DNA of 64,000 nucleotides from Cucumis sativus (Eukaryota > Streptophyta > Magnoliopsida > Cucurbitales > Cucurbitaceae). A model generated the notes under the pieces. It searched no databases. It was not told where the DNA came from and saw only the letters and a list, made by a program, of their open reading frames with translations. The DNA lies in the NCBI RefSeq assembly GCF_000004075.3, contig NC_026660.2, forward strand, positions 12,648,001-12,712,000. The letters are read 5' to 3'. A program made the position numbers and the translations under genes. Positions 12,433 to 26,704 of the stretch are shown piece by piece; the stretch's first letter is position 1, and each line of letters begins with the position of its first letter.

Positions 12433-15400
12433 CAATGGCGGCTCCTTTCGGAGTTTGATCGACTTGGTGAACGATGTTGCTTCAATCTCTGACTTCAGGT
12501 ATGCGGTCAGAAAGCAGTATTGTAATTTAGCTAGGCGGCTGAAGCTGTTGATCCCAATGTTTGAAGAGATGAGGGATATGAAGCAACCGCTGCCGGATGA
12601 TATCGTTCAAGCTCTTGCTTCGTTGAAAGAAGCTCTGGAATCGACTAAGGAGTTGCTTAGACATGGGAGCGAGGGGAGCAAGATTTATCTGGTGCGTTTA
12701 CTTCACTCTTTGTGTGTTATTTGTTTGATCAGCGTGGCTTTTTCTGCTCTACGATGTTGCGAATTGGTGAATTTCATTTGGAATTAGTGTTTTCTCTTTT
12801 CTTGTTTTGGATGTCTGTTTGGCTAAGTGGAGAATGATAGAAAATCGAACGCGGATTATTGGTTATTGTGATTTTCAGAAGCTACTTACCTTCGCTTATT
12901 CGGAACATAACATTTTGATTGGGTTGGTAACTGGGATTTTACACTTCTGGAAATGATGTTTTGATCGTCGTTTTCCATTAAAAGAGAATCGCGGTTCAGC
13001 CACACCTCTGCTAATGCTTTAAATTTAATTCGATCAGGCGACGTTTATGCTGCGATGGTTGCATTATGGAACGATGATTTGGGGAAACTCGAGTTCAAAC
13101 ATTGGTCTAAGTTAGCAGGCGACATTTAATTTACAAATAATGCCGGTTACATTGTGATTTTCGATTTCTTTAGGTTTTACTCTACGTGATCTAGACTTGA
13201 TTTTAACTTTGCGTGAATATATGATTTAGGTTGCGCCTAAATTTTAAATTTATTCTTAATCAGTCGTAGTTTCTGAATATTGGGAAAATCGATATGAGAT
13301 GAATGTCCGCAGTAAATCAAGATAATTTCTCCTTTCATGCTTTAACAACGCATTATATTATTTTTGTTCTACTGCCCTTGATCTAATATGTTTCTCAACT
13401 TAAACTGCAGGGCTTGGAGAGAGAGCAAATTTTGAATCAATTTCACAAGGTGACAGCAAGACTGGAGCAAGCTCTGAATGAAATTTCACATGAAGCTCTT
13501 GACATATCTGATGAAGTCAAGGAGCAGGTAGACAATTTATCATCTCTCCTTTTCTTTTTATTCTTAATATCTTTGAAATGATGTCCTAGAAAGGAAACTA
13601 AAAAGTTAAGAATATTGTGTTTCTTCACTCATGGAACTTGTTTACTACCACTCTTGCTGTTGAAAGATGAACTTAAAATCTTTACCAATTGAATCGTGTG
13701 CCATGGAAGTAGATGCTTAACAACTAGGTATTACCTCGGTGTTTGCATCAGCTTGTTTTCTTCCATTTGTCTTTTTCACTAATGGGTTTGTAATGGATTC
13801 TAATCCTAGGTCTGTATTTGGATTGAGGGCTCTGGGGTCGGTTTGCAATCCCTTTAACATTCTCTTCCTAAAATTTTTAACCCGGTTCCTTTCCACTATT
13901 TTCACGTTTTACAATCCTATTCCAAATTTTTAACGTTTCTTTGTAATCCCTAGTACATTTCAACCATCCAAACAAGCTCTAAAAATATTATGAGATTTGA
14001 ATGCCCTATAAAAGTTTTATACCGATATATGCATATCTAACTCTTTCTGCATCCAGGTTGACCTTGTTCTCTCTCAATTCAAAAGGGCAAGAGAAAGGAA
14101 GGATACAGAAGATGCTGAGCTGTATGTTAACCTGAACTCTCTCTATAACAACAGAGATGTTGCTACTGATCCTTCTATCTTGAAAGGATTGGCTGAGAAG
14201 TTGCAATTGATGGATATAGCTGATCTTACTCAAGAATCTCTTGCTTTACATGAAATGGTTTCGGCTAGTGATGGAGATCCAGGAGGGAGATTTGAGAAAA
14301 TGTCGATACTATTGAAGAGAATAAAAGATTTTATGCTAACTGAAAACCCTGAATTTGGTTCTTCAAAAGAACAGAGTCATCCTCGCACTGGTGGACAAAC
14401 GTCTGCTGGTAAGAAAAATATATCGTCCCTTCACATACCTGAGGACTTTCGATGCCCCATATCCCTGGATTTGATGAAAGATCCCGTCATTGTCTCTACA
14501 GGACAGGTATTTACATATTCTGTTACCTAATTTTTACCTCTAGTTGAACATAATTTTCTTTTCCAGACGAGAAGTAGGTTGCTACCACAAACCTCCTTCC
14601 CAGTTGTGTGGCAGATCAAGTCTTTAACCTTAGGGGAGGTAGTAGGTGTCTCTTGCTTAGATTGACTCAATTATGTAATGTGTCTACTAGATGATACTCG
14701 ATGAAATTTAGAACATCTATTGAATAGTCTCACATTGTATTCAATGGTTAGATGTTGAGTTGTTATTTCTTGTGACTCTTAATTTAGTTCCTGAATACAT
14801 CAAATAATTTTCCTGGACAATTGAGAGGCCAAGATATGATGCTGCATCGAGGATTGGTTTTTATCTCATAGTCCTGTTTAGACATCACTTACAAGTGGAT
14901 ACTCTATGTATAACTCTCAATTTAGTCTCAATTTATACATAGTCCTATATATAACTCTCAATTTAGTCTTCTATTGAATTTTCGCATCCATCACTAGGGA
15001 ATAAAACTGAACACGTTGATCTTGCTCCAAATTATTCCTAATGCAGTTTCGTTTTTCTTTTTGGTAGACCTATGAACGTGGTTTCATTGAGAAGTGGCTG
15101 GCAGATGGACACATGACATGCCCAAAAACTCAACAAGTTCTCACTAGCAAAATTCTTACACCAAATTATGTTTTACGTAGTCTCATAGCTCAATGGTGCG
15201 AGGCCAATGGGATCAAACCACCACAACGTGCCAGCAGTTCTCAGCCGAGTGAGTTGACTCCGGCTGAACGCTCTAAGTATGAAGCTCTACTCCACAAGCT
15301 CACATCAGGTAACATTGAAGACAAGCGATCTGCTGCTGGTGAGATTCGGCTTCTAGCCAAACGCAATGCAAATAATCGTGTAGCCATTGCTGAAGCTGGT

Positions 15401-16201
15401 GCAATTCCTCTTCTTGTTGATCTCCTTTCAACAACAGACCCCCTCACTCAAGAGCATGCTGTGACAGCATTACTTAACCTATCAATTTGTGACAATAACA
15501 AGAGAAGCATCATGTCCTGTAGGGCTGCGCCTGGCATAGTCCATGTGCTGAAGTGGGGGAGTATGGAAGCACGTGAAAATGCTGCTGCCACTCTTTTCAG
15601 TCTCTCTGTTGTAGATGAATATAAAGTAATGATCGGCGCATCGGGAGCCATTCTGCCACTTATTGCACTACTTAATGAAGGTACTCAAAGGGGGAAGAAG
15701 GATGCTGCAACGGCTCTATTCAACTTGTGTTTCTTCCAAGGTAACAAGATAAAGGCAGTCAGGGGTGGTGTTGTTTCCATACTAATGCAGCTGTTGACAG
15801 AATCTAGAATAGGGATGGTAGATGAGGCCCTTGCAATATTAGCCATACTGGCCAACAATTCCGAAGGACGAGCCGCTATTGGAGCAGCCGAATCTGTCCC
15901 CATTTTAGTAAATCTCATTGGAACAGGATCCCCTAGGAATAGGGAAAATGCAGCTGCAGTTTTGGTGCATCTTTGCATGGGAGACAAACGACATCTTGTT
16001 GAAGCAAAGGAGCTTGGAGTGATTGGTTTGCTTGTGGATATGGCAGAAAATGGAACAGACCGAGGTAAGCGCAAAGCAACACAATTGCTTGACCAAATAA
16101 ACAGGTTTACAGAGCTGCAGAAAGAGGGTGAGGTTCAATCTCAGTCTCAATCCCAGCCGTTACTACCACCACCTTCCGCAATCGGCAACGTTGAAAGCTG
16201 A
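12419..16201 (+). CDS. PUB13: U-box/ARM-repeat E3 ubiquitin ligase, PUB13/SPL11 type
   Basis: An E3 ligase that passes ubiquitin from an E2 to substrates. The exons are 12419-12691, 13411-13527, 14057-14506 and 15068-16201, all joined in phase 0, giving 657 residues; from memory the Arabidopsis PUB13 protein is about the same length. The order is an N-terminal UND region (1 to about 250, with [18 protein letters not shown]), a U-box (about 257-331: [20 protein letters not shown], then [11 protein letters not shown] and TCPKTQQ), and ARM repeats (about 370-640) rich in [23 protein letters not shown] and [17 protein letters not shown]. The tail is Gln/Ser-rich. PUB13 in Arabidopsis, with PUB12, ubiquitinates the immune receptor FLS2, and rice SPL11 restrains cell death; the same role here is inferred by similarity. 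Two uORFs precede the start codon. Confidence 0.95.
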
Positions 16202-19200
16202 CCAGGTTTTTTCTTCCCATTGTCTTTCTCATTGTTGGGTTTCTTTCTTTATTTCATCATACACATCGAAGGAATGCAGCTCTTGTTCATGGAGGTGGAA
16301 GATCACCAGCTTAACTTAATCTGTAAATTATAGATTTCTTTTTTTCATTTGAGCGAGAGGAACTCAACTTCCATGGATGATCGTGAGACTAAATTACTAG
16401 GAAGTAGAACAATGTTCATCCTCAAAATCTGAATGAAGAGAGAGAGTTTGTAAATTGATGTGATGATTATGAATCGAATATAAACTGCACTACTGCAGTG
16501 TATTTGGGCAAAATTAGCCGACAATTTTGAATCACTTTTCTAAATATTTTACTACTGCTTCATAGAATTGGGTTTTCCGATGAAGGAAAAAGGCAGCCGC
16601 CGGCCAAGAGCCCCGCCTTGCCGACACGTCGTTTCAGCATTGCCTTGAAGATGATTGATGAAAATTGTGGTGTGCGTAAGTAACGTATGATTTGTGGCAG
16701 TTTAGTGGACAAGTCAAATATACGACGCATCGCATGGTACGTTGACTTGAATCTGAATTCCACTTTTTCCCCACTCTTTTGTTGGCACATTTTCCCCCAT
16801 TAATTAGTAACTTATTTACGCATATAATTAACAAATTAAATTTAGGTTTAAATACCTTCACCTTCTTTGAAGTTTTAATAAAAATGAAAAGGAATAGATG
16901 AAGGCTATCATTTTTTTAAGTATAAGAACCAAACTATTAAAATTGGAATAACAGAGACCAAAATGAGCATTTTATTTACAACATTCTAAAACAAAATATG
17001 GATATCAAAATCTATTTTGAAATGTTAATTAGTAGTTCATGGAATAGTAGTTAATTTAATTACTTAATTAAAAACAAAAAGAGGAAATTTGGGCTTTTTA
17101 ATAAACTTTTGCCTTTTCTTTTTCTTTTTCCTTTTTAAATGGTTTGTTCTTTATTTTCCAAAACATCTTCATTATTTGTTTGACCAGAAGACTATACCCA
17201 TCTCAACACGATTGGAATGCCATTTGAACTTCTACCCTTATTATTATTTATTTAGAAAAGAAAAAGTCATTCATTGAATAGATGATAGAATTTTGAAAAA
17301 AAAGGTAATTTTACAGAACACATTTTACTTACATGATGTATACCCTATCTTTAGATATGTCTTATAGACTTTTTTTCTTTCTTTCTTTCTATTCTTTTTA
17401 TAATTCCACATTACACATATGAACTATGAGTGAAGATTTGAAACTTTCGCCAGTAAAAAGGTATTTATTGATATTATTAAGTCTGTCTCATATTGTTGGC
17501 TAACCTTAAAGAACAAAATAAAATACCTTTTATGAAAACATGCACACATTTTTTCTTTTGGGTATAAAATGAAGCAAAATTTTATTGCAAAACATCTTAG
17601 GCTTGTGGTTGTGGCTTTGTAGGAAAATGAATCATTTGAGAGGCTAAAATAATTTATTTGGGATGGCTAATACATTAAATAATGTTAATTTTGGTAGTAG
17701 GAAAATTTGGCAGGCCAAATTCGAGAGATGTTGAACCATGCATGAGTGGTCACAGTCTTTTGACCACTAGAAAAGTGGAGAGAACAAACTTTTTACGTTG
17801 TAAGGAAGAAAAAGAATTAGATATGGATATCTGTGGTAGCATGTATTGGTACGTACTAGGGCCTAAACATGTTCGAAGAAAGTACCAGTTCATAAACAAA
17901 CAAAATAAACGAGGCCAAATTAACATTCACATTGGAGGACATGCATAGAGCCACCAAGAGAATTAGCTACTGGAGCATTTACATGAATGGAAATTATGGT
18001 AACCCAAAACACAATATGAATATGAATGGTGAAAAGGGATTTGAAATATAAGTAATTAAATAAGAAAAATGGAGGAAGAGACAGAGAGATAGAGTGGGAA
18101 ATTGGCTTTTAAAACCAAAAGGCAAAGCAAGAACAGAACAATATAGGATTAGGTATAAAAGAAAAAGAAAAAGAAAAAGAAAAGAAAAGAAAGAGAGAGC
18201 GTAAGCGTGTGGGTCAGTCCATAAAAAAGCCATCAATTTCTGTGCCCATAATTTCCTTTGATTGCTCTTTATCCCTCACTCCCACTGCTCTTCCCCTTTG
18301 CTTTTTTATTATCTCTCTTTCATTTCCTTTCTTTTCTCTGTCACCCATTTCCATTCACATCTTTACAATCACTAAAGCTATGTTTGGGAAGGAATCGAGG
18401 TGTTAGGATGATTGACGAATCCATGATGAAATAGAAATGAGATGAAATAGAAATGAGATCTTGAAGTTGAAGTGTTTGTGTGTAAAATAGTAGAAACAAA
18501 ATGAGTTTGATATTACAAATTAAATCTAAAATGTTATATTAAATTACATATACTTAAGACTTTTTAGTATCGGATAACTATTTATCTAATATTTTGTCAA
18601 TACCCGTCAACGACCACACACTCCTTTTCCATATATACTTGTGACATGTATTATTAGTTAGATTACTTTTACGATGGTTTTTGTCAACACATATTCTTTA
18701 CATCGGTAACCCTTTCCCCCTATCATTTCTATATATATGACATATGAGTGTTGTTCCAACAATACTCAACATTACTTTTCTCTCTTATTAGCTCATTAGC
18801 TCATGTAACATTGTTAGCATTTATCACGTCATTGGATTATATATTGTTAAATACTATAAAAACGTAAAGATATACATGTCACAAGTATTAAATACGTGCA
18901 AGTTCACCAACAGTATATTAACTACATTTACGGAATAAAGAGAGAACAATTTATTAAAGAGAACTATTCAAAATATAGATACATTTAAAGCATAACAATG
19001 TATAAATTATATATCGACCAAACTAGATTTTTTTTTTTTTGTAAAATCACATGACATTCCAAAACATGAAATACGTTGGAATGAACTGAGAAGTTATGCT
19101 CTAACAAACCACACTGTCACCATTTTTTTTTCTTTGTTTGCCACTTTATTCCCTTCCCCTTCCATTGTGTTGGCAGCTTTTGTTTTTCCTCTTTTGAAAT

Positions 19201-21514
19201 AAAAGATAAATAAATAAAAATAAAGCACTTTCAAATTCCCACCCAAAAGACCAAATCCTCCTCAATCAAACCCCTTACTCTTATTATTTTTATCATTCAT
19301 TTTCTTTACTACATATTATATTATCAATTCTTATATATATATTTGAAATAAAGTTGGCAGAATCTTCTCTCTCTTTATCTCTCTCTATATATATATATCT
19401 TTTTCCTTTTTATTTTACGTCCTCTCATCATCTCATCATACCATGCATTCAATTAATATATTTTTATGTGCACTTTTTATTTTTATTTTCATTATTTGGA
19501 TAAATTAAAAAAGTATAATAATGGAAGAACCAAACAATTAATACATCATCATTTTCATATGAGACAGAGACAGACACACATTTTTTCTTCCTTCTAGAAT
19601 TTACTCCTTCATATATTCGCTACTACTTTATTTTTCTTTCTTTTTTTTTTCCCCTTTTTTGAATATATGTGATAGGAATATTATTAATTTTGCATAATTT
19701 ATGGAACTATATACTGTGTTCTTAATTTCTTCCTACATTTTCCTTTTCTTCCTCTTCTTTCAAACCTACCTATCAAAATAGAACGGAAAACAATCCAAAT
19801 TTTAATTTAGAATAGAAAATTTTATTAATTTAAGAGTGTTTGAATTCGATAGTAAACAATATACAAGTTTTCACGTTTATTGAAAAACTTTATCTAATAT
19901 TTTGATAGCCGGAACAATTTTTCATACCAATTTTCTATCTCCATTCTTGTGTATTTTATCATGGGAACCAAATAAAACAAGATACAACAATCATTACTGT
20001 GACAAAAGAAAATAAAATTAAAGTTTAAAATTTAATAATGAAGAAAAGGGAGGTAAAAAAGTAAAAGATGAAAAGAATAAGAGTGAAGTTTCTTTACCGA
20101 GGGAATAGAAATGGGGAACCACCATTAAAGAGTTGTGTGCTGTTTAAAGCTTTTGACAGACAACTTTTTCATAGTCGTAGAATCCAACCCTGGGGACGAC
20201 AGCGGCGACCACCCCTTTCCCCTAACTTTACATACTCTACTTACTCTCAAACTATATCTAATTTAAACTTCCACCAAATTATTTGCCCAACCTAAACCCT
20301 ACTTCAATCTGTATACAAAGTATATATACATGTTTTTCCATTTGATTAAATATCTCATTATATTACTTACAAAAGTTAAGGTTTAAATATCAATCTGTTT
20401 GATGGTATACTTTATAATACCACTGTTTTATTATTTAAAAAATTGGATAAATGAAAATTAACTTTCAAGGATTGAATTTAATACATAAACTAAAATGGGA
20501 GAATAGGTTAAAATAATCATTAGGGTTATTTGCTAATATAGACTCCAAGACTTCCTAATTCCATTTTATGGTTAATATCTTCATACTTCATATCATTTTA
20601 AATTACTACTAAATTCAAAGATTTTTAGTTGGTTTCAGGTGTATGAGATCAAAGCTATTCTCGAGCCATAGCCCTATGCAGATTTCCTTAAAACTCAATG
20701 CTTTCATGTAACCTCCCTAGTTTCTCCTTCTTTTATATTTGATTTCATATGAACGGACTTGAATCTAGATCGCTCAATCAGTTAAGAATTCAAAGATATA
20801 TATGTATATGTTATAATAACATCAACTAAAACTCAAATTTGTTTCAAGTATGAAAAACCCTAAATTCAACTACTTCCACAATGTTAAAATGTAAACCCAA
20901 TAAAGAGGATAATTTGATAATGGCACATTTGAATCTAAACAATGTCATTTACTTTCCTAATAAATAGTTATAGTCATTATTTGTCCCTTACTTTCAATCC
21001 CCCAAGTCCTAGGGAGAGTCAATACCATATGTAGGGAAAGAAAAGAAAATGAATTAAATTAGCAACAAAATAATTATATTTTTAAAAGAGATCCATTCAT
21101 TCTACTGAGATTAAATCTACCTATTTTGATTTCCTGATTATTATTATTAAAAAAAGTTGAATATACAATAGAAATTTTGGGAGGTTAACATATGCACCCA
21201 TAGCTAGCAATGGAAACTAAAACGCAATATTTTATGAATTGGAGATTGTCCAAACCCCCACTGAAAATTAACATAATTCCCATGTTTAGTGCAGGCCAGA
21301 TCATACCATAATAACTAATAATTAAAATGTAACACTATATATTAAAAATATGTGTGACATTAAACAAATAATTCGATTATTAAAAAAAAACATGACAAAA
21401 GCCAATACACAACACAATAATATTGAAACTCTCTCTACATTTATTTAGTTATGTTTTTTTTTTCATAAATAAAAAAAGTTACATTATTTTAAATTAAAAA
21501 GGAAAAAAAAAATC
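16202..21514. other. PUB13 3' UTR followed by intergenic DNA
   Basis: The 3' UTR probably runs to roughly 16450-16550. A small GC-richer patch (16575-16640, with GCCGCCGGCCAAG) follows, with no supported gene. Frames at 17682-17948, 17994-18236 and 20068-20295 lack recognisable motifs and splice partners. A purine tract of AAAAAG/GA units spans about 18158-18200, and pyrimidine/AT microsatellites lie near 19365-19400. The part nearest 21515 is downstream of the Dof gene. Confidence 0.5.
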
Positions 21515-23208
21515 TTACAAAAGATGGCTGCTTGAAGAAGAACTTAGAGCTGACAAATGATCTGTCCATGAATTTTGATGCTCACTTCCCCAAAACTGGC
21601 TGTTGTTTTGATCATTTGGTCGTAAGAAATTTGATAGCATTGTTCCTTGTTCTCGGTTTTGTTCTTCATTTTTCAAAGGAATTCTAGAAAACTGTGTCAG
21701 ATTCTGCAGTTGTTGTTGATGACAATTATTACTGTTGTTGTATTGTACTAAACCACTGGCTTGTTGTAATGAGTTAGCACCAAAGTTGTTGTTGTTGTTG
21801 ACACCAATTTCTGGATATTCAGGTGCGGTTGTGGTGGTGGTCGGAGATTCTAGTCCCGCGACGAGGAATGGTTGTTGTTGTTGTTGAAAACAGTGCCATT
21901 GATCGAATTCCCTGGCGGTGGTGGCAGAGGAACTATTGATATGAATTCCAACAAAGCTGTCTCCAAAATTACGAGAAAATTGTTGTTGAAGAGATGGAAT
22001 AATGTTCATCGAAGATAATTGTAACGAAGGATGTGATGAAAAATCTCTCGTTGTATTACTACTCTCAATGTTGTTGCAATTTCTTGACATTATTGTTCTT
22101 GAATTACCTGAAGATAAAAAAACACACACACACACACAATAATATTAAATTTTAATTATTAAAAATATGACCTTTCTAATTTATTCCCCTTTTATTTGTC
22201 TAAATTTTTGAATTTTTGTTTCTTCAAATATTGGAATAGTAAGAAATTATAATAAATTCAAACATATAGTAAATTAATAAGATATTTGTAACATACATCT
22301 AAACATTACATTTGGGCCTTTTATCTTATATCTATATATATAGGTATAAACTCAAAATATAATCAAAATAATATTCTAATAAAATTATAATTAATTTCGT
22401 TAATTCAAAACGTAACCATCAAGTTTAAACTTTTAGGTAAATAAATAAATACTCCTTTAACGCTATAAATAATGGATTGAATTTTGTGCTCGAAATAACT
22501 TATCAGCTTAAACTCTTGGACGGAGTCATCTGAGTAAAATAATAATTTAAATAAAAGAATTGAGAAATAAAAAGGTTCGAAGAGTTACCCAATTGAGATT
22601 GAGAGGGAGTGGGGGATTTAGATCGGTTATTAGATTTCTTCTTCTTCTTGTTCTTACGAAAGCCACCACCGACGGGGACGTTTCTAAGAGCGCCGCCGCG
22701 GGTCCAGTACCGGCGACAGGCTTTACAGAAATGGCGCGGCTGTGAAAGGCTGTAGTTATTGAAATAACAGAATTTTGTATTTGTTGAATCACAACGAGGA
22801 CATTTTAATGTTGCCTCCGACTGCGGTATCATCGCTAGCCGCGCTCTATACGCCATAGAATTTGGTCGGATTCCACCTCCTCCATGACCCGTCGTAGGCG
22901 GCGGTGGTGGTAAAAATGCTGCCGAAACTTGACGTGGATCTTGATGATCATCATTTGTTGTTGTTGCGGATGTCTGATTCGACTAATATATATATACAAA
23001 ATTAAATTTATTAACATTTTGAAATTGGGTATATTCAAGAATAGAATTTCAAGCCCAAAAAAACCCATCTTTTTTTTTTTTTTTTTGTTCTTCTTCTTTC
23101 CATAACTTTGCAAATGAAATTGAATTGAACCTACAAAAAAAAGGGGGGAAAACTTACTTGATGCCAATTTGGAGGATCTAAAAAGATTGGAAGAGAAGAG
23201 TGAGCCAT
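21515..23208 (-). CDS. Dof zinc-finger transcription factor
   Basis: A nuclear factor expected to bind AAAG core sites. The exons are 23158-23208, 22589-22982 and 21515-22107, with phases closing to give 345 residues. Exon 1 encodes [17 protein letters not shown]. The Dof domain is at about residues 76-125, with the CX2CX21CX2C zinc ligands at Cys78, 81, 103 and 106, then [18 protein letters not shown] and a basic stretch (FRKNKKKKK) that may serve as a nuclear signal. The C-terminal half, in the last exon, is rich in Gln, Asn, Ser and Thr (runs of five Gln and five Asn), like activation regions. [20 protein letters not shown] before the finger resembles the Dof2.4/3.6/5.1 group; that subgroup call is from memory. 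The intron after the finger ends in a GT repeat followed by a T tract. Confidence 0.93.
22122..22138. repeat. (AC)n microsatellite next to a Dof splice acceptor
   Basis: About eight to nine AC units (GT on the gene strand) lie in the second Dof intron, some 15-30 bp upstream of the acceptor at 22107/22108, directly before the polypyrimidine tract. Confidence 0.9.
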
Positions 23209-24952
23209 AAGGGGGAATAAAATTTCAATTCTTTTTTTGGGGGTCTCTTTAACTATACATAAATAGAGTGGAAGAAGAGACTCACAGTAAGAGAGAGGGA
23301 AATAAAAGCAAGAGAGAGTGTTTTAAATCTCTCACCGTGTTATTCTCTTTTGATATCTTTTTGTATTTATTGTGTGAAAAAATTAGGGTTTTTTTTTTCC
23401 CCTTAATTTGGCTGAATGGAGGAAGTTTCTTGGGTGTTGCCTTAGCTCTTCACCTCCTCATTAACTTTTCTTTTGGGTTTGTGTGCTTTAAGTGCTCAAA
23501 AAAGAGAAGTGGATGTCCTCATGCAAAGGAAAAGTGATATGTATATTTATTGAATTAATAGTCGTTGAATAAAAGCAAAAAAAGAAGAAAAAAAAAAAGA
23601 GATTGTTTCTCTTTATGATATGGCCAATTGGTTTCTCTATTGAGGGCTTGAATAATATTGGTGGGATCACTTCAAATAATGAAAGATTTTTCACAATTAG
23701 ATTGGTTTTGATGTTACTTCTTCCTCTCCCCATATGCAGTTTTCAAATAATTTAAAACTCAGTTCATCTTATTGAAAGGATCAAGGTTTTAGAGATATAT
23801 AATGAAAGAAAAACAATATTAAAGATTCCTAAACTACATGTTTGGCAAATCAATCTCGATTATGCTTCTAAAAATTATTTCCGAGTTATATGGTCAAATG
23901 GATACAAATTCAAAAACAACATCGTCCTGCTTTCAATGTATCTAGATTTCGAGTTTTAAATTTTAAAGTGTAGAAATATATTAAATAGAGATTAAAAAAT
24001 GTTTTAAAATACATTATAGTAGTGTTATGAACTCAATCAAATAGATTCAAATAATGATAATATAACTATATTATATGCTTTTAGATTTTCTATATATGAT
24101 ACATTAAGAATCTACCCCTTACTACGTTTATACATAATTAATATATGTGTGTATATATATATTATATGTTGACTAAATATATATTATGTTAGTAATTAAG
24201 TTTAATGAGATACGTACTCACACGACTCTTAATAGTGATGTGTCTTAGTGCATAAATAATAGAAGAGAAATGGTAAGTGGCGTTGTTGGTGTATTATTCC
24301 CTTATATGCAATATTAAATTTTACTACTTTGATAGGTAAACCATAATTATTATTTTAATCATATAGGTTTAATTATGGATAAGGTCATAAGATTTTTTTT
24401 TTAAAGGTTACCTCTTCACTTTTTAACTAAAATTATTGTGCCTAAAGAAACATTAAAGCCTTTAATCTCTTTATAAATAACAAAAACTAACCTTTTTCTT
24501 AAGGAAACAAATATGCATATATTGATAGATTGAAATATTAAGTTAAATTAAATTAGAAAAGTACAAGAATAGCAAAATTACACAAAGAAAAAAAAAAAAT
24601 CCGTCAATAACATACTTTTAAAAATCCTATACTTAAAATATATAATCCAACTTACAAGTATGATTATTGATTTGAGGGTTTAGGGTTTGGTATATTGAAA
24701 GTAAGATATGTTTTGTAATCATTTCATTTTTAGTTTTTAAAAGTTAAATTTATTTCCTCTCTCTTTTCATAGACCAGATTTAAAACATAAAAAGTTATTC
24801 ATGTAGTTTTCAAATATTGATTTAAAATTTTAAATCACTACTAAAACGGTAGATCACGGATCATTAAATTTAGAGATAGAACAAGTATATATACATATGA
24901 TGTTAAGCTTAACTTTAAAAAAAACTTTTTAATTAAATTGACTCTTAAAATA

Positions 24953-25107
24953 TTTACAAACTATAGCAAAATTTTGAATTTTATCAATGATAGTTATTGA
25001 TAAACTTTTATCGATGTCGTCGATCAATGTCATTGATCGAAACATATCAATAACTATCAATGTCTATTATTGATAAAATCTGAAAATTTTATTATATATG
25101 TTGTAAA
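24953..25107. mobile_element. MITE-like foldback element
   Basis: The two ends form a long imperfect inverted repeat. The left end TTTACAAAC..., leading to TTTTATCAATGATAG, pairs with the reverse complement of the right end, TTTACAACATATA leading to TTTTATCAATAATAG. The interior has CGATCAATGTCATTGATCG. No coding capacity. Related sequence recurs at 57644-57838, within the second H4 duplicate. Confidence 0.6.
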
Positions 25108-26686
25108 TTTTTTTTTAAAATTTACTATTTTTTATCATTTTTCATATACTAAAAGTATTGAGAAAAAAAAAAGTTAAAGAAGATACAAAAATGTAAATTA
25201 CTTGGATAGCTCATACAAGGTAAGTAAAAGAATAGATATGTACATATAGTTGTTTAAGATGAAAATGAAAATATGAAATATTATTATGATTTTATTTTTT
25301 GGTTGAGAAGAAGAAAGAAAATGAAAAATGAAAAATGAAAAAGCTAAAATAAAGATAACATTTAAGAAATAAGGGGGAGGGGGAAGAATATTTATTGAAT
25401 AAATGTGGGGTTTATTTGTCATGTAGTTGTCTTTAAGACCCATTACAAAATGAAACTTTAAAATTGTGGTAGGCAGATGCCTCTTGGTTGTGGTTCCCTA
25501 CCTCTCTATTAATTTCACTCATCAAACACAAAAAGTAAAGAATAATTGCACCCAAGATTATCCAATCTTTCTCAACTTTCCTTTTTATTTATATAAAAAA
25601 TATTAAAATTCCAGTTGCCTCTTAATTCTTTATTTTATTTTATTTGTAACACATCTCACCTTATTCCTCATATAATTTAATTAATTCTCAAACATACATA
25701 CATATATATATTATTGTTCTGGTTCTGGGTTGTTTAATACTTAAAAGTATATGATCAGACCACACCCAATTTGGGAAGGAGTTTACAAAAAGAAATTTGG
25801 CCTTTAAATGGAGGATGTACATTATATAATTTGTTTAATTGATTTCTCTAAGAAGTTTCTTAATTAAGAAGGAAAAATAACACCTTTTTTTTTATGAAAA
25901 TTAAATTCTAATTCATTTAGTATATATGTGGGTGATTATATTTAAAGAAAAAAAACTATTTCATGCCCATAATCTTGTGTATGATAAAAATAATAGTTAA
26001 CTTTGGTAACCAAATTTTAATTTACAAATTACTATTATTTATACTATATAATAATAATTTGTACTCCAAACAAAGACGGAAGTAATCAGTACACAAACTA
26101 ATATTGCATTCCAAATACAAACTATATAATAACTAATTAATTTATTGTAATTTATAGATTGCAATAACCACATACTGCAATAACATACGTTCACTTCAAA
26201 TGTCTTCTAAGTATGACGGAATAGGAGAGACATTTAGCACCTCTATTTATCAAGACCTTGAGATTTAGGCCGAATTCAAAGGACCGAGAAGAGACCCATA
26301 TCCATCAATCATTTATAATAACTTCAACTCTACATATTATATAAGTAGCATAAAGTTGATAGAAGTTGAACATTTTCCCTAAATCAATGCTAAATTTGTT
26401 AGTGTAGATAAGAAAAGATGAATAGTAAAATTAGATAAGTATGAAAATTGTATAAATGTTATATTACATTATACGTCAAAAACTCTATTTTGTATTTCAT
26501 ACACCGTAACGACTCTTTCTATATTGTGTGCACAGTGAACAAAAAAAAAAAAGAGCAATTTCTTCTCGTTCTCCACCAAAAAGCACTACCGCCCTCGTAA
26601 AATTCAAGGTGGGCGACCCCTATAGGTAAAGGTGTGTATATATATATCTAATCCATCCATATATATATATAAAAGTAAAGTGAGAT

Positions 26687-26704
26687 AGAGAGAGAGAGAG
26701 AGAG
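26687..26704. repeat. (GA)n microsatellite
   Basis: About eight to nine uninterrupted GA units preceded by a short AT repeat (26655-26671). Confidence 0.85.

Noticed and set aside
15241-16150. Several minus-strand frames across the last PUB13 exon
   Set aside because: They are shadows of the ARM-repeat coding sequence and lack any protein family signal.
22503-22588. Extension of the Dof frame into the second intron
   Set aside because: A good donor follows codon 148 (TTGG|GTAACT), and the acceptor at 22107/22108 restores the phase to a long Gln/Asn/Ser-rich C-terminus typical of Dof factors.
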